From: a bacterium (Candidatus Blackallbacteria) CG13_big_fil_rev_8_21_14_2_50_49_14
GTDB taxonomy: Bacteria > Cyanobacteriota > Sericytochromatia > UBA7694
Direction: 5' to 3'
Length of the DNA stretch: 64,000 nucleotides
Assembly: GCA_002783405.1 (NCBI GenBank)
Contig: PFGG01000055.1
Location: forward strand, 118,003 to 182,002
Shown: positions 42,336 to 51,275 of the stretch, one piece after another
Layout: every line of letters begins with the position of its first letter
Position numbering within the stretch: the first letter of the stretch is position 1
Translations under genes and position numbers: made by a program
The notes under the pieces: generated by a model
The model's database searches: none
The model's input: the letters and a program-made list of their open reading frames with translations, nothing else
What the model was told of the DNA's origin: nothing

Positions 42336-44657
42336 ATGCAGATTCGCCTCAGCACGACCGAACTTGAAATTGAGGGCCAACCCGGCATTCTCTATGGGGG
42401 AGAATTTCAGTATTTTCGCATTCCCGCCACCCTCTGGGAAGAAAGCCTGCGCCAATTGGCCGAGGCCCAGATAAATTTTATTTCCTGTTATATTCCCTGG
42501 ATCTGGCATGAATATGAAGAAGGCCAATACGATTTTACAGGGCAAACCGTGCCTGAGCGCGATCTTGAGCGTTTTCTCAGCCTGGTAGAAAGCCACGATC
42601 TGGCCCTGATTGTGCGCCCCGGCCCCTATGTCTATGGCGAATACCAGGGCTTTGGCATTCCCGACTGGCTGCGCCAGAAACACCCTGAAATTCTGATTGT
42701 CTATGAAACAGGCCTGACCAGCAATGAAATTGCCCTCAACCATCCGGTTTTTCTGAGCTATACCCGCCGTTGGCTCGAAGCCGTGACCCATTATCTGCGT
42801 CCCCGCCTCGACAATGGACGGATTATTGCCTGTCAGCTCGACAATGAAACGGGTCTGCCACAATATGGCGGTGTGGCCTATGCCGGAGATTTTAATCCCC
42901 ATACGGTTGAAAGCTACCATCTCTGGCTGCGCCGCTATTATCCTTCGATAGAGCACCTGAACCGCATCTGGCATAGCAGCTTTGAACAGTTTGAAGAGAT
43001 TGAACCCCCGCGCAAAAGTGCCTTTGCTGCAGTGCCGTTCCGACAATGGGCGGCCTTTATTGAGGATTATCTGGTGCACTATCTCGAAAGCCTGAAACAG
43101 ATGGTCAGAAGCCTGGGTGTGCAGTGCCTGCTCTATCTCAACGATCCCTATCTTTGTCAATGGCCCAATAACAGCTCAAAAAAAGCCCGCTTGGCCCTGA
43201 CCGGCTACGATATCTACAGCAAGTTCACCACCGACAGCGAATCGACCCATGACGTACCCTTTGGCATCTCTTTCGCGCCAGAATTTTACCGCAGCCTAAA
43301 TCCCCAGCGTCTGCTGATGGGGGTTGAAGTCGGCAGTGGCTGGTTTGATCCCCGTGTAAAGATCCGCAAGGAAGCGTTTCTGCAAAATGGCATGGTGGCA
43401 CTCTTGCGGGGTATGCGGGTGCTGAATTGGTATTTGCTGCACGATTGCGTAGAAACCGACGGTATTCCCTGGGTATTTCAATCCCCGCTCGACAAAGACG
43501 GGCAACCCGTAGACCGTTACCCCGTCATGCAGGAAATTGGCGGATTTATTCAAAACCACGCCCCACTTTTGGCCCAAAGTGAAATTCTACAGAGTCCGAT
43601 TGGCCTGCTCAAATATATTCCCCAGGGGCGCGATTTTCTCAAGTCCAATTTCAATGTCTGGAGCGCGCTCGACATGATGGACAACGCCCTCTGTCATTTT
43701 TCCGGGCTGACCGCCATGCACGGGGTGCTGCTCGAAAGCGGCTATAACCCGGTGGTGCATGATCTTGAGCGCATCAGCCTGCAGGAACTGGAAGCCCTGG
43801 ATGTGGTTTTTCTGGCCTCGACCAATCTGATGGAACGGGACATGTACCAGAAACTTGTCTATTATGTCGAAAACGGGGGCACGCTGGTTTCATTTGGCAG
43901 CCCCGTGGCCACAGATTTACAGGGCGAACCCTATGCCCACAACCCCCTGTTTCCGGCCAAACCCTATGGGCACGGCAATAAATTGCAATATGGCACCAAT
44001 ACCGTGCTTTCGCAGGTTGCCCTGGATATTATGGATTACCAGATGATGCGCCGCAGCATTTCCCACAAACTCTCACTGCATACCCTCGATATGATGCACC
44101 CTTTCGTAGAATTTACCAAATATGTAGGCAAATCAGGGGCCTGGATTGAAACCGAACGGGCGGAGCCCTTCTGGGCCAGCCGTTTCGCCAGTTTCTGGCA
44201 GGGAGGCGGCATTTCACCTGTGCTGCGCCAACCCGATGGGGCTACCGTTGGGTATAGCAAGCGCTTGGGGCGGGGTCGCCTTTATTTTCTGGGCACCTTG
44301 CCCGGCCTGTTTTTTGACACCCCCGGCTATTACACGATTGAACCCGACAAGAAACAGTCGGTTCTGCGCTTCTTTGGGCAGTTGCTGAAAGAAAACGGGC
44401 TTTCGCCCCTGGTAGAAGGCGTGCCCCATACTGAGGTGATTCTGCGCCAAACCCCTGAAGGCAGTTTGATCGCGGGCCTGATCAACCGGGGGCCCGCCCA
44501 GGAAGTCACCCTGACCTTGAATATGATGCAACCCTTTCAAAGGGTCGAAACCTTGTTCTTGAGCCACCCAGAAACGGATCGGATTGAAAAAGCCCGTTAT
44601 CAAAGGCTCAAGGGTTTTCTTTCCAAGGATGCTGTGGCCGTGGTGCATTTGCTCTGA
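42336..44657 (+). CDS. Beta-galactosidase-like glycoside hydrolase (GH35 type)
   Basis: The 773-residue enzyme has a TIM-barrel domain with GILYGGEFQYFRIPATLWEESL, YIPWIWHEYEEGQYDFTG and LIVRPGPYVYGEYQGFGIPDWL. These match GH35 beta-galactosidases. The acid/base Glu is likely E171 in QLDNETGLPQ. The nucleophile is likely in LMGVEVGSGWFD. A second domain with a Rossmann-like glutamine-amidotransferase fold (LEALDVVFLASTNLMERD) and a C-terminal beta domain follow. No signal peptide is seen, so it should act in the cytoplasm on small galactosides. It is coupled to the upstream 3D-domain gene (two bases apart). Confidence 0.85.
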   Translation: MQIRLSTTELEIEGQPGILYGGEFQYFRIPATLWEESLRQLAEAQINFISCYIPWIWHEYEEGQYDFTGQTVPERDLERFLSLVESHDLALIVRPGPYVYGEYQGFGIPDWLRQKHPEILIVYETGLTSNEIALNHPVFLSYTRRWLEAVTHYLRPRLDNGRIIACQLDNETGLPQYGGVAYAGDFNPHTVESYHLWLRRYYPSIEHLNRIWHSSFEQFEEIEPPRKSAFAAVPFRQWAAFIEDYLVHYLESLKQMVRSLGVQCLLYLNDPYLCQWPNNSSKKARLALTGYDIYSKFTTDSESTHDVPFGISFAPEFYRSLNPQRLLMGVEVGSGWFDPRVKIRKEAFLQNGMVALLRGMRVLNWYLLHDCVETDGIPWVFQSPLDKDGQPVDRYPVMQEIGGFIQNHAPLLAQSEILQSPIGLLKYIPQGRDFLKSNFNVWSALDMMDNALCHFSGLTAMHGVLLESGYNPVVHDLERISLQELEALDVVFLASTNLMERDMYQKLVYYVENGGTLVSFGSPVATDLQGEPYAHNPLFPAKPYGHGNKLQYGTNTVLSQVALDIMDYQMMRRSISHKLSLHTLDMMHPFVEFTKYVGKSGAWIETERAEPFWASRFASFWQGGGISPVLRQPDGATVGYSKRLGRGRLYFLGTLPGLFFDTPGYYTIEPDKKQSVLRFFGQLLKENGLSPLVEGVPHTEVILRQTPEGSLIAGLINRGPAQEVTLTLNMMQPFQRVETLFLSHPETDRIEKARYQRLKGFLSKDAVAVVHLL

Positions 44658-44729
44658 AGCCGGCCCTGGCCTTATTTCATTCAGTGCTTTATTAACCCCA
44701 GACACGACAACTCACCGGCTGAAGCGATT

Positions 44730-45116
44730 TTATCGAACCCGCTTCAGTTTTCCTTCTTCTGTGACAATAAGCTCAGGTTTGAGTCCTAACTTTTCAATAT
44801 AGGCATTGAAAATCCGAATAGCTTCAGGTTTATTGTCAAAATAATCCTCAAAAAAACCTGGATAGTCAAACTCAACAGGCCAGGCCGATTCCCATTTCTC
44901 TTCATCTGAATCATCAAAACTCTTCTTGACCCAATATTCAGGTATAGATGAATCAGTAATTAAAAACATACTTTTAGGATATCTGCAGGGGCCTTCTTGC
45001 GAAAAGACACGAAATCTATCTCCTTCAATGGCAAGAACATCGTATTCGACCCCTTCAACAAGATCTTCAGCCTGATGGTATTCTGATGATTTTAATGGAT
45101 CAACTTTTACTTTCAT
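44730..45116 (-). CDS. Small acidic protein, unknown function
   Basis: From ATG 45116 this is a 128-residue acidic protein (KVKVDPLKSSEYH, then EGVEYDVLAIEGDRFRVFSQ). An upstream in-frame start at 45152 would add 12 residues. The EYDVLAIEGDRFRV block is a beta-barrel-like turn seen in small immunity-type and SH3-like proteins. The gene is AT-richer than its neighbours, as is the next one. No domain is recognised. Confidence 0.55.
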   Translation of the reverse strand: MKVKVDPLKSSEYHQAEDLVEGVEYDVLAIEGDRFRVFSQEGPCRYPKSMFLITDSSIPEYWVKKSFDDSDEEKWESAWPVEFDYPGFFEDYFDNKPEAIRIFNAYIEKLGLKPELIVTEEGKLKRVR

Positions 45117-45236
45117 AAAATACTGCGACACCTCAGAAAAACAAAATGACACAGAGGCACAACATTCTTTGTTCTAAAACCCGACAGAAACATCATTCGC
45201 TCTCTTTTACCCCATTAAACACATAACAGCTGGCTA

Positions 45237-45797
45237 TTAAATGATTTCAAAATGAGGATTATAAAGGCATCCTTCTTGAGGAATTTTCTTTTCTAGATCC
45301 TGAAGTAACATATAACTTTGTTGATCAATGAATTTTAATCCACTTTCCCGAATTGCATGAACTATTTTAGAAAGCAAACCTTTCCATTCAGATATAAACT
45401 GATTTTTGCTCATCGTAATATTCGGTGAATTGTTAAGTGCAACTAATATTTCTTTTCCTCCGTGAATAGAATTCCAGACAGACTGTATTTCAAGAAGATC
45501 TTCCTTCCAACGAATATTCCAATCAGCTTGAAAAGTATCTGAGCCAAAACAAACCTTTACAAAGCCTGCTTCATCATTCATGATCAGATTCAGAAAATAC
45601 AAGATATCTTCTAAAATAACGCATAAGTCGTACTTATAATCAATAGGTAACCAAATACCATTCCATACCATAAAAGCTTTTTCCGTAAATAGAGGAAATA
45701 AAAGCTCTGCGGCATCAAAAAGGTCGTTACAAACTTGCTTCTCACAGTTTATAACCCTGGGATTACTCACCTGAATATAAAACAATAGTTGCCTCAA
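45237..45797 (-). CDS. Hypothetical protein, possibly an immunity protein
   Basis: The 186-residue protein is AT-rich and shows no known domain. It begins at a TTG; an in-frame stop just upstream rules out a longer protein. Aromatic and acidic residues dominate (WNGIWLPIDYKYDLCVILED). The sequence style is like immunity proteins of toxin systems, but no toxin is adjacent. The weak start leaves open that it is a 5'-truncated remnant. Confidence 0.45.
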   Translation of the reverse strand: MRQLLFYIQVSNPRVINCEKQVCNDLFDAAELLFPLFTEKAFMVWNGIWLPIDYKYDLCVILEDILYFLNLIMNDEAGFVKVCFGSDTFQADWNIRWKEDLLEIQSVWNSIHGGKEILVALNNSPNITMSKNQFISEWKGLLSKIVHAIRESGLKFIDQQSYMLLQDLEKKIPQEGCLYNPHFEII

Positions 45798-45897
45798 TTT
45801 TTCGATTTAAAAAACCCTTATTACTGTACATAGTACAAAATTTTGCCTTATAAAAAGAAACCAAACTTCTAAACAAAGCTCCCCAACTCAACACGCA

Positions 45898-46644
45898 TCA
45901 AACAAAAGCGGAATGCTCTGGATAGGCATAATGCCAGGCCCACTGCTTCAAAGCATGAACCTGCTCCCATTGCCCGGTCGCCTGAAAATAGTCCAGCTCA
46001 GATTGCTCAGCCTTGAGATTCATTTCGCGAATTTCGGGCAAATGCTGGTTGTCCTGAAAACTGCCTGCCCCAAAATGAATGGCAGGCACCAGATCGGTCA
46101 CCCCCATTTTCCAACCACGCGCTTCACAGGCCAGCGCACAATACAAATCCAGCCCCCAACCAAAGCGCAGCTCATAGGGCAGGCGGGGCAAGGCCTCAAT
46201 CAGACGGCGATGAATCAGCGGTGCCTGAAAATCCAGCCAACGCACCCAACGCGTTCCCCCACTGCCCCAATGGTGCATTTGCCGCCAATAATACTGAAAT
46301 TCCTGGGGATAGAGAATATGGGGAGAGAGCAGCGTCAGATCATGCCTGAGCATTTCCTGCAATAAACTGCGCACAAAATAATAACCATGCACGATCAGGT
46401 CGGAATTGAGAAACAAAAGGGCATCATATTCAGGGTTTTTCATCAAATGAAAAGCGGCGTTCAGCCCCCCACCAAAATAGGTGTTCTGGGGAAGTTCTAT
46501 CGTGGCATAAACACTCTTCTGCTCAGAGCCATTGTCAAGCACCAGCAGGGTATAATCCTCACGCTCATAGGGTTTGAGCTGACGGTAGAGCACATCGGTA
46601 TATTGCACCGAATTGAAATGAAGAATCACCACCAGCGCTTTCAT
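45898..46644 (-). CDS. Family 2 glycosyltransferase
   Basis: The 248-residue protein starts MKALVVILHFNSVQYTDVLYR, then YTLLVLDNGSE, YFGGGLNAAF and ALLFLNSDLIVHGY. This gives the GT-A fold nucleotide-sugar pocket with the metal-binding acidic motif in LNSD. WGSGGTRWVRWLDFQAPLIHR lies near the acceptor site. It would transfer a sugar in envelope or exopolysaccharide synthesis. The substrate is unknown. No other glycan genes are adjacent. Confidence 0.8.
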   Translation of the reverse strand: MKALVVILHFNSVQYTDVLYRQLKPYEREDYTLLVLDNGSEQKSVYATIELPQNTYFGGGLNAAFHLMKNPEYDALLFLNSDLIVHGYYFVRSLLQEMLRHDLTLLSPHILYPQEFQYYWRQMHHWGSGGTRWVRWLDFQAPLIHRRLIEALPRLPYELRFGWGLDLYCALACEARGWKMGVTDLVPAIHFGAGSFQDNQHLPEIREMNLKAEQSELDYFQATGQWEQVHALKQWAWHYAYPEHSAFV

Positions 46645-46689
46645 TAGCTGCGCCCAAGCAACGGGCTGAATGAAAAGAACGCCCCCTGA

Positions 46690-47445
46690 TTAAACCTTAA
46701 CAATCTGCCAGGCCACCACATCGATTTTACGCACAAAATGCAAAAGCGTAGCCTCATGCGAGAGCTTTAAACCGATGGGCAGGGTCATGGTATTCAGATC
46801 AAACTGCGCTTCGGCCTTTTGCAGAGACCAAGGAGCATGGTGAATCTCCCCACAATAAATCTGACCGGCAGCGTCTGAAGTATAGAGGCAATAACGCTCT
46901 GTCAGCCAGTGTTCAAGTGTGCCCTTGCGGCTGAGGTATTCACGCCCGACCGGACGGTAAATAGCTTTCAGAGCCGCTGTTTGGGCGCGAAGATCTGTAC
47001 GCTGGCTTTGATAACGGATCCAATCACGGCCTTCATTCTGTAGCGACATGCGGGCATTAAAATAAGGCAGACGGTACACACTGCGCGCGATTTCAACGGC
47101 AACGGGATTGGCGGCATCCAAACTGACAAACCACACCCCGGCCTTGTCTCCTTTGCGCACATAGGTGCGCACATTCAGCTCAGGAAAAGCTGAAAGCCAC
47201 GGCACCGCAGGCGCAAATCGGGGTTTGACATTTTCCATGCGAAAGGGCACCACCGCAATCCAGGCCTGACCTTCATAGGTATCCAATTCTAAGCCCGCAG
47301 GCAATAATGGCAATAAGCTCTCAACAGGCACGGGCCAATGGGCAAAAAGCAGATCACACCAACGCTGGTGCATAATCCAAGGGCTTTGAGGCAAAGGCCA
47401 GGGACGGTGGTTGACCTGTTGGAGAAAAGCGGGGGGTTTCAGCAT
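46690..47445 (-). CDS. DUF2071 (YqjF-like) protein
   Basis: The 251-residue protein matches DUF2071: WIMHQRWCDLLFAHWPVPVESLLPLLPAGLELDTYEGQAWIAVVPFRMENVKPR. Then come LNVRTYVRKGDKAGVWFVSLDA and LPYFNARMS, the diagnostic blocks. The protein folds as a beta-rich domain of unknown function, common across bacteria. The ATG at 47445 gives the usual length. It is 45 bases upstream of the glycosyltransferase gene on the same strand. Confidence 0.9.
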   Translation of the reverse strand: MLKPPAFLQQVNHRPWPLPQSPWIMHQRWCDLLFAHWPVPVESLLPLLPAGLELDTYEGQAWIAVVPFRMENVKPRFAPAVPWLSAFPELNVRTYVRKGDKAGVWFVSLDAANPVAVEIARSVYRLPYFNARMSLQNEGRDWIRYQSQRTDLRAQTAALKAIYRPVGREYLSRKGTLEHWLTERYCLYTSDAAGQIYCGEIHHAPWSLQKAEAQFDLNTMTLPIGLKLSHEATLLHFVRKIDVVAWQIVKV

Positions 47446-47634
47446 GGGTTGCGCCTTAAGGTAATTTGTTTCGCAGGCATTTTAACATGAGACCGAGAAG
47501 CCCAAGCAGAATCAGTTTCTTCACAATCCCCAATCGCTCACAAAACGGCGTTCCATGAAGGCAATCAGAAGAAAAATGGGCTTATGCTATGATGCAATGA
47601 TAAAGATCCAGAGAATTCTTGAAGGGAGCGCACC

Positions 47635-48135
47635 ATGAAATTATTTCCCCTGCTTGTAATGCTTTTTCTGACAGTCACTTTGCCCCTGACCGCCCAGACC
47701 ATGCCTGACCGCCAGCCCACACTCAGTTCAGGCACAGAAGACACTGTCGGCATGATCTCCATGCCCAGTCACCACAGCGTAGCCGTCACGGTGGATCGGC
47801 TTGAGCGCCTGATTCGGGAAAAAGGGCTTTCGTTTTTTGGCAAAATCGACCACCGCGCCAATGCCGAGCGTATCAAGCTCTCACTGCGTCCGACTGTGCT
47901 GGTTTTATTTGGCAATCCGCAGGCCGGCACCCTGCTGATGCACCAGGAACAGAGCTTCGGCCTGGATTTACCGCTGAAATATCTGGTTTGGCAGACTTCT
48001 GATGGCAAAGTCTATATCACCTGGAACAACCCCTATTTTCTGGCCAAACGTCACGGAGTCGACGCAGGGCACGAACTCTTATCCAAGAGCAGCCAATTGC
48101 TCACCAGTCTGGCCCAGCAAGCTGGCGCACCGTAA
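47635..48135 (+). CDS. Periplasmic DUF302 protein
   Basis: The 166-residue protein has a signal peptide (MKLFPLLVMLFLTVTLPLTAQ). A DUF302 domain follows: VAVTVDRLERLIREKGLSFFGKIDH, RPTVLVLFGNPQAGTLLM, FGLDLPLKYLVWQTSDGKVYITWNNP. These match the family well. The function is unknown; DUF302 proteins are often linked to stress or electron-transfer loci. The start ATG has a GGGAG site. Confidence 0.9.
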   Translation: MKLFPLLVMLFLTVTLPLTAQTMPDRQPTLSSGTEDTVGMISMPSHHSVAVTVDRLERLIREKGLSFFGKIDHRANAERIKLSLRPTVLVLFGNPQAGTLLMHQEQSFGLDLPLKYLVWQTSDGKVYITWNNPYFLAKRHGVDAGHELLSKSSQLLTSLAQQAGAP

Positions 48136-48199
48136 GATTGCAGGGCGTCCCTGCTCCCTGTTATGCTGCCTGAGCAGTCTCATCTAGAAGGAAACAATC

Positions 48200-49492
48200 A
48201 TGCTTAAACTGATGCTGGCCTCGCTCCTGATGAGCGTCTCCCTGGGAGATGCTCAAAAAGCACTTGAAAACAAAGACTATCTCAAAGCAGCCGATCTCTA
48301 CCAACAGTATCTTGAAAATGTCAGCCCCGGAGATTTTGACGCCCGCTACGGGTTGGCCCGTTCATTGGCTTTTGCAGGCAAATGGGAAGAAGCCCTGAAA
48401 GCCTACAATGCCATACTCAACGATTTTCCGGGTGAACCCGACAGCCTTTTGGGGCGGGGTCGCTTACTGGGCTGGATGAAACGTTATAGCGAAGCCGCAG
48501 CCGATTTAAGCAGCCTGATTGAAAAAAAACCAGAGTATCACGAAGCCTGGAGTGCCCTTGCAGATATTTACCGCTGGGATCACCAACTCGAAGCAGGCGA
48601 AAAACATGCAGAAGCCTGGCAGACACAATTTCCTGAAAGCCCAGCCCCCTTGTTGGCCCTGGCGCAACTGCATATGGATTTTCGGCTCTTGGTCAAAGCC
48701 CGCGCCGATGTGGCCGCAGCCCAAAAAGCAGGCGCCAGCCCCGAAGAAACCAACCGCTTGCTCAGCCAAATTCAACAACAACCCGGAGCCTTGCCCTGGG
48801 AACTGCAGGGGTTTTATGAATTCCAAGCCTTTGTCCCCCATGCCGGGCAAGATTCCCGCACCCCCTGGAACAATTTCACTTTGGGCATCCGCCACGCCTT
48901 TCCACAGGGCTCGGTGGCTCTGCAAAGCCTGACCGTCAATCGTTTTGACCGTCTGGATCAGGCCTTTGTACTGGATGGGTATCTCAGCCTCTGGCCACGG
49001 GCCTTTGGCAATCTGCGTCTACAAGGCGCTCTCAGTGGCGATATTTTGCCCCACGTAGATGTTTTGGGCGAAGTTTTTCAAGAGTTTGGCGACAGTTGGG
49101 AAACCTCACTGGGGTATCGCCAGATGGCTTTCAGCAATGCGCCGGTTCATTTTTTTCAGGCTGGCCTGGGCCATTATTTTGGCAATCTCTATCTGCGTTT
49201 ACAACCCCAACTCTTTCTCTCCCCTGAAGGCCCAGGCATTCAAGCCGCCCTCTGGGCCCGCTATTTTTTCGATTCTGCAGATAATTTTCTGGAACTCAGG
49301 CTGGGAGCCGGTCGCCAGGTCATGTTGGTGAATGCCGACACCCTGCAAGGGCAAAACAGTTTCTTCGCTCTGCTCAACGGACAGATGTTTATCACGCCAC
49401 AATGGGGCTTATTGGGAACCTTGAATTATAACTATTACGATCAGTTCCCCCATATGCTGGGTTTTACGCTGGGCAGTAAATTCCGTTGGTAA
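48200..49492 (+). CDS. TPR plus YaiO-type outer membrane beta-barrel protein
   Basis: This 430-residue protein has a short signal-like start (MLKLMLASLLMSVSLG). About four TPR helices pairs follow (KAADLYQQYLENVSPGDFDARYGLARSLAFAGKWEEALKAY and others). The last ~220 residues form a beta-barrel with alternating strands, ending PHMLGFTLGSKFRW, an aromatic C-terminus typical of outer membrane proteins. TPR plus barrel is the layout of YaiO. Related PgaA proteins export polysaccharide. The start has AAGGA six to seven bases upstream. Confidence 0.78.
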   Translation: MLKLMLASLLMSVSLGDAQKALENKDYLKAADLYQQYLENVSPGDFDARYGLARSLAFAGKWEEALKAYNAILNDFPGEPDSLLGRGRLLGWMKRYSEAAADLSSLIEKKPEYHEAWSALADIYRWDHQLEAGEKHAEAWQTQFPESPAPLLALAQLHMDFRLLVKARADVAAAQKAGASPEETNRLLSQIQQQPGALPWELQGFYEFQAFVPHAGQDSRTPWNNFTLGIRHAFPQGSVALQSLTVNRFDRLDQAFVLDGYLSLWPRAFGNLRLQGALSGDILPHVDVLGEVFQEFGDSWETSLGYRQMAFSNAPVHFFQAGLGHYFGNLYLRLQPQLFLSPEGPGIQAALWARYFFDSADNFLELRLGAGRQVMLVNADTLQGQNSFFALLNGQMFITPQWGLLGTLNYNYYDQFPHMLGFTLGSKFRW

Positions 49493-49698
49493 GTCTTAGC
49501 TAAAAACAGGTGTAAAGGCTTTGATAGACAAGCTTTTCTGGATTCACGCCCGAATAGCTTAACCAAAAATTAAACCACATTAAACCATATTTTAATTTTT
49601 AACACAGTCTTAACAAGAACGTTATCTAGTTAACCTCTCCATAATAAATTTAATTATAAATTTATCTTCTTAATCTTCAGCCTGGTGAGGTAACGCCC

Positions 49699-51051
49699 AT
49701 GCCCCTGCAACTGCAAACCCTGAAAGTTCTGCAAACCCTGGATACCGATCGCAGCCGTTCGCTCTCTTTGCAAGAACTCAAAAAAGCAGACAGCAACAAT
49801 GATGGCAGAATCTCTGCTGAAGAAAGTAAAAAAATTGGCTTTGATACCCGAGATCTGCTGTTTATCAACCGCCGTATGCAGGAAGGCTTGCCCAAAGACA
49901 AAGCTGTGGTCTTTTCCTATCAGGAAATGCGCGCCCAAACCCTGGCCACAGAAATCAACGCCCATTTCGCCGAACTGGACAGCGATGGCAATGGCCTGAT
50001 TTCAAAAGCAGAGAGCGCAAAAGCGATTGGGAATCCTGCCTTTAAAGGCGATACTGCAGCCACCGTGACCACCCTGTATAAACTCATGGGCGATTTTCAA
50101 GGTTTTTCAGATGATACCAAGATTCTGCCCACCCTGCCCCAGCACCCCTGGCTGGATAAGATTCCGCTGCAAATCTATGATGAACGGGGTTTGAGCCGTG
50201 CGGATCTGGACGCCTTTGTGGAAACTGCCCGCAATAAACCTGGAGATGCCCGTGTCTCTGAAGCCTTTGGCCGTTTTTCAATGGCCTCTTACCCCGCTCC
50301 TGGCCTGAAACGCGAACTTTTCCCCAAGGGCATTGAAAGCATTCGCCCCGACCATATTGAACAGGGTGAACTTGGCGATTGTTATTTTCTGGCAGCAGTG
50401 GCTTCACTGGCCAATACCCCACAAGGGAAAAAACAAATTCTGAATATGATCAAAGACCATGGCAACGGCACTTTCACAGTGACTTTCCCTGGCAAAAATC
50501 CAGTCAAAATCAACGCCCCCACTGAAATGGAACTTTCACTTTATTCCAACGCCGGCCAAGATGGAATGTGGCTGAGCGTACTTGAAAAATCCTACGCCGA
50601 ATTAAAAAACCAAAGTTCCTGGGTGCCTTTCCTGCAACGCAGCAACCCCTACGATAAAATTGGAAACGGTGCGTTTCTGAGCGTGGGTGTGGGGGCTGTC
50701 ACTGGAAAATCTACGGATACCGATGTTTTGCTGATTACCTCTCTGGATACTCTGCGCAGCAAGCTGAAAGCCGCAACCGCCCAAAACCGTGTCATCACCG
50801 CTGGAATCAACAAAAGTCTGAATCCCTGGAACGAAGGCACCACCGCCAATGGCCTGCCCATGGCACATGCCTACAGCGTGCTGGCCTATGACGCCAAATC
50901 TGACCAAATCACAATTCGCAATCCCTGGGGCAGCACGGAAGTGACAGATGCTTCTGGCCGTGTTCGTGACGGAGTAAATGATGGTACATTCAAAATGCCT
51001 TTGAGTGAGTTTAAAGCCACCTATTCCATGATCACCTACCAAGCCAAATAA
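49699..51051 (+). CDS. Calpain-family cysteine protease with EF-hands
   Basis: The 450-residue protein has three EF-hand-type loops in the first ~110 residues: DTDRSRSLSLQE (15-26), DSNNDGRISAEE (31-42), DSDGNGLISKAE (94-105). A calpain C2 catalytic domain follows: EQGELGDCYFLAAVASLA (C228), LPMAHAYSVLAYD (H390), ITIRNPWGSTE (N408). The triad is complete. Calcium would be the likely regulator. No signal peptide is visible. GGTGAGG lies about ten bases before ATG 49699. It sits alone before a strong terminator. Confidence 0.93.
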   Translation: MPLQLQTLKVLQTLDTDRSRSLSLQELKKADSNNDGRISAEESKKIGFDTRDLLFINRRMQEGLPKDKAVVFSYQEMRAQTLATEINAHFAELDSDGNGLISKAESAKAIGNPAFKGDTAATVTTLYKLMGDFQGFSDDTKILPTLPQHPWLDKIPLQIYDERGLSRADLDAFVETARNKPGDARVSEAFGRFSMASYPAPGLKRELFPKGIESIRPDHIEQGELGDCYFLAAVASLANTPQGKKQILNMIKDHGNGTFTVTFPGKNPVKINAPTEMELSLYSNAGQDGMWLSVLEKSYAELKNQSSWVPFLQRSNPYDKIGNGAFLSVGVGAVTGKSTDTDVLLITSLDTLRSKLKAATAQNRVITAGINKSLNPWNEGTTANGLPMAHAYSVLAYDAKSDQITIRNPWGSTEVTDASGRVRDGVNDGTFKMPLSEFKATYSMITYQAK

Positions 51052-51063
51052 TTCATGCTCACG

Positions 51064-51099
51064 AAAAAGCCTTCGCTCAATTCTGAGCGAAGGCTTTTT
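51064..51099. terminator. Strong bidirectional rho-independent terminator
   Basis: AAAAAGCCTTCGCTCA and TGAGCGAAGGCTTTTT pair perfectly over 16 bases around the loop ATTC, with T/A tracts on both sides. It ends the calpain gene and can end the small opposite-strand gene. Confidence 0.93.
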
Positions 51100-51131
51100 C
51101 TTTGAAGGAAAACCTAAAATAATTGCTGGGC

Positions 51132-51251
51132 TCAATCACCCACACGGGATTTGCGATCAATAGCCGTCAGCACAAGTGAGGCCACCCCAAAGGCCAAAGC
51201 CAGGGACTGAAAAACCAGGGTTAATATTCGCAACATTTTTTCTCTCTTCAT
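51132..51251 (-). CDS. Small single-pass membrane protein, 39 residues
   Basis: The minus strand reads MKREKMLRILTLVFQSLALA then FGVASLVLTAIDRKSRVGD and stops. The first five residues are basic, a ~23-residue hydrophobic helix follows, and the tail is polar and basic, so the C-terminus faces the inside by the positive-inside rule or is neutral. It lies 24 bases downstream of the 1738-residue gene and before the shared terminator, so it is probably co-transcribed. ATG 51251 and ATG 51236 are both possible. Confidence 0.5.
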   Translation of the reverse strand: MKREKMLRILTLVFQSLALAFGVASLVLTAIDRKSRVGD

Positions 51252-51275
51252 TTTTATTCCGTTCACGCCAGCGCC

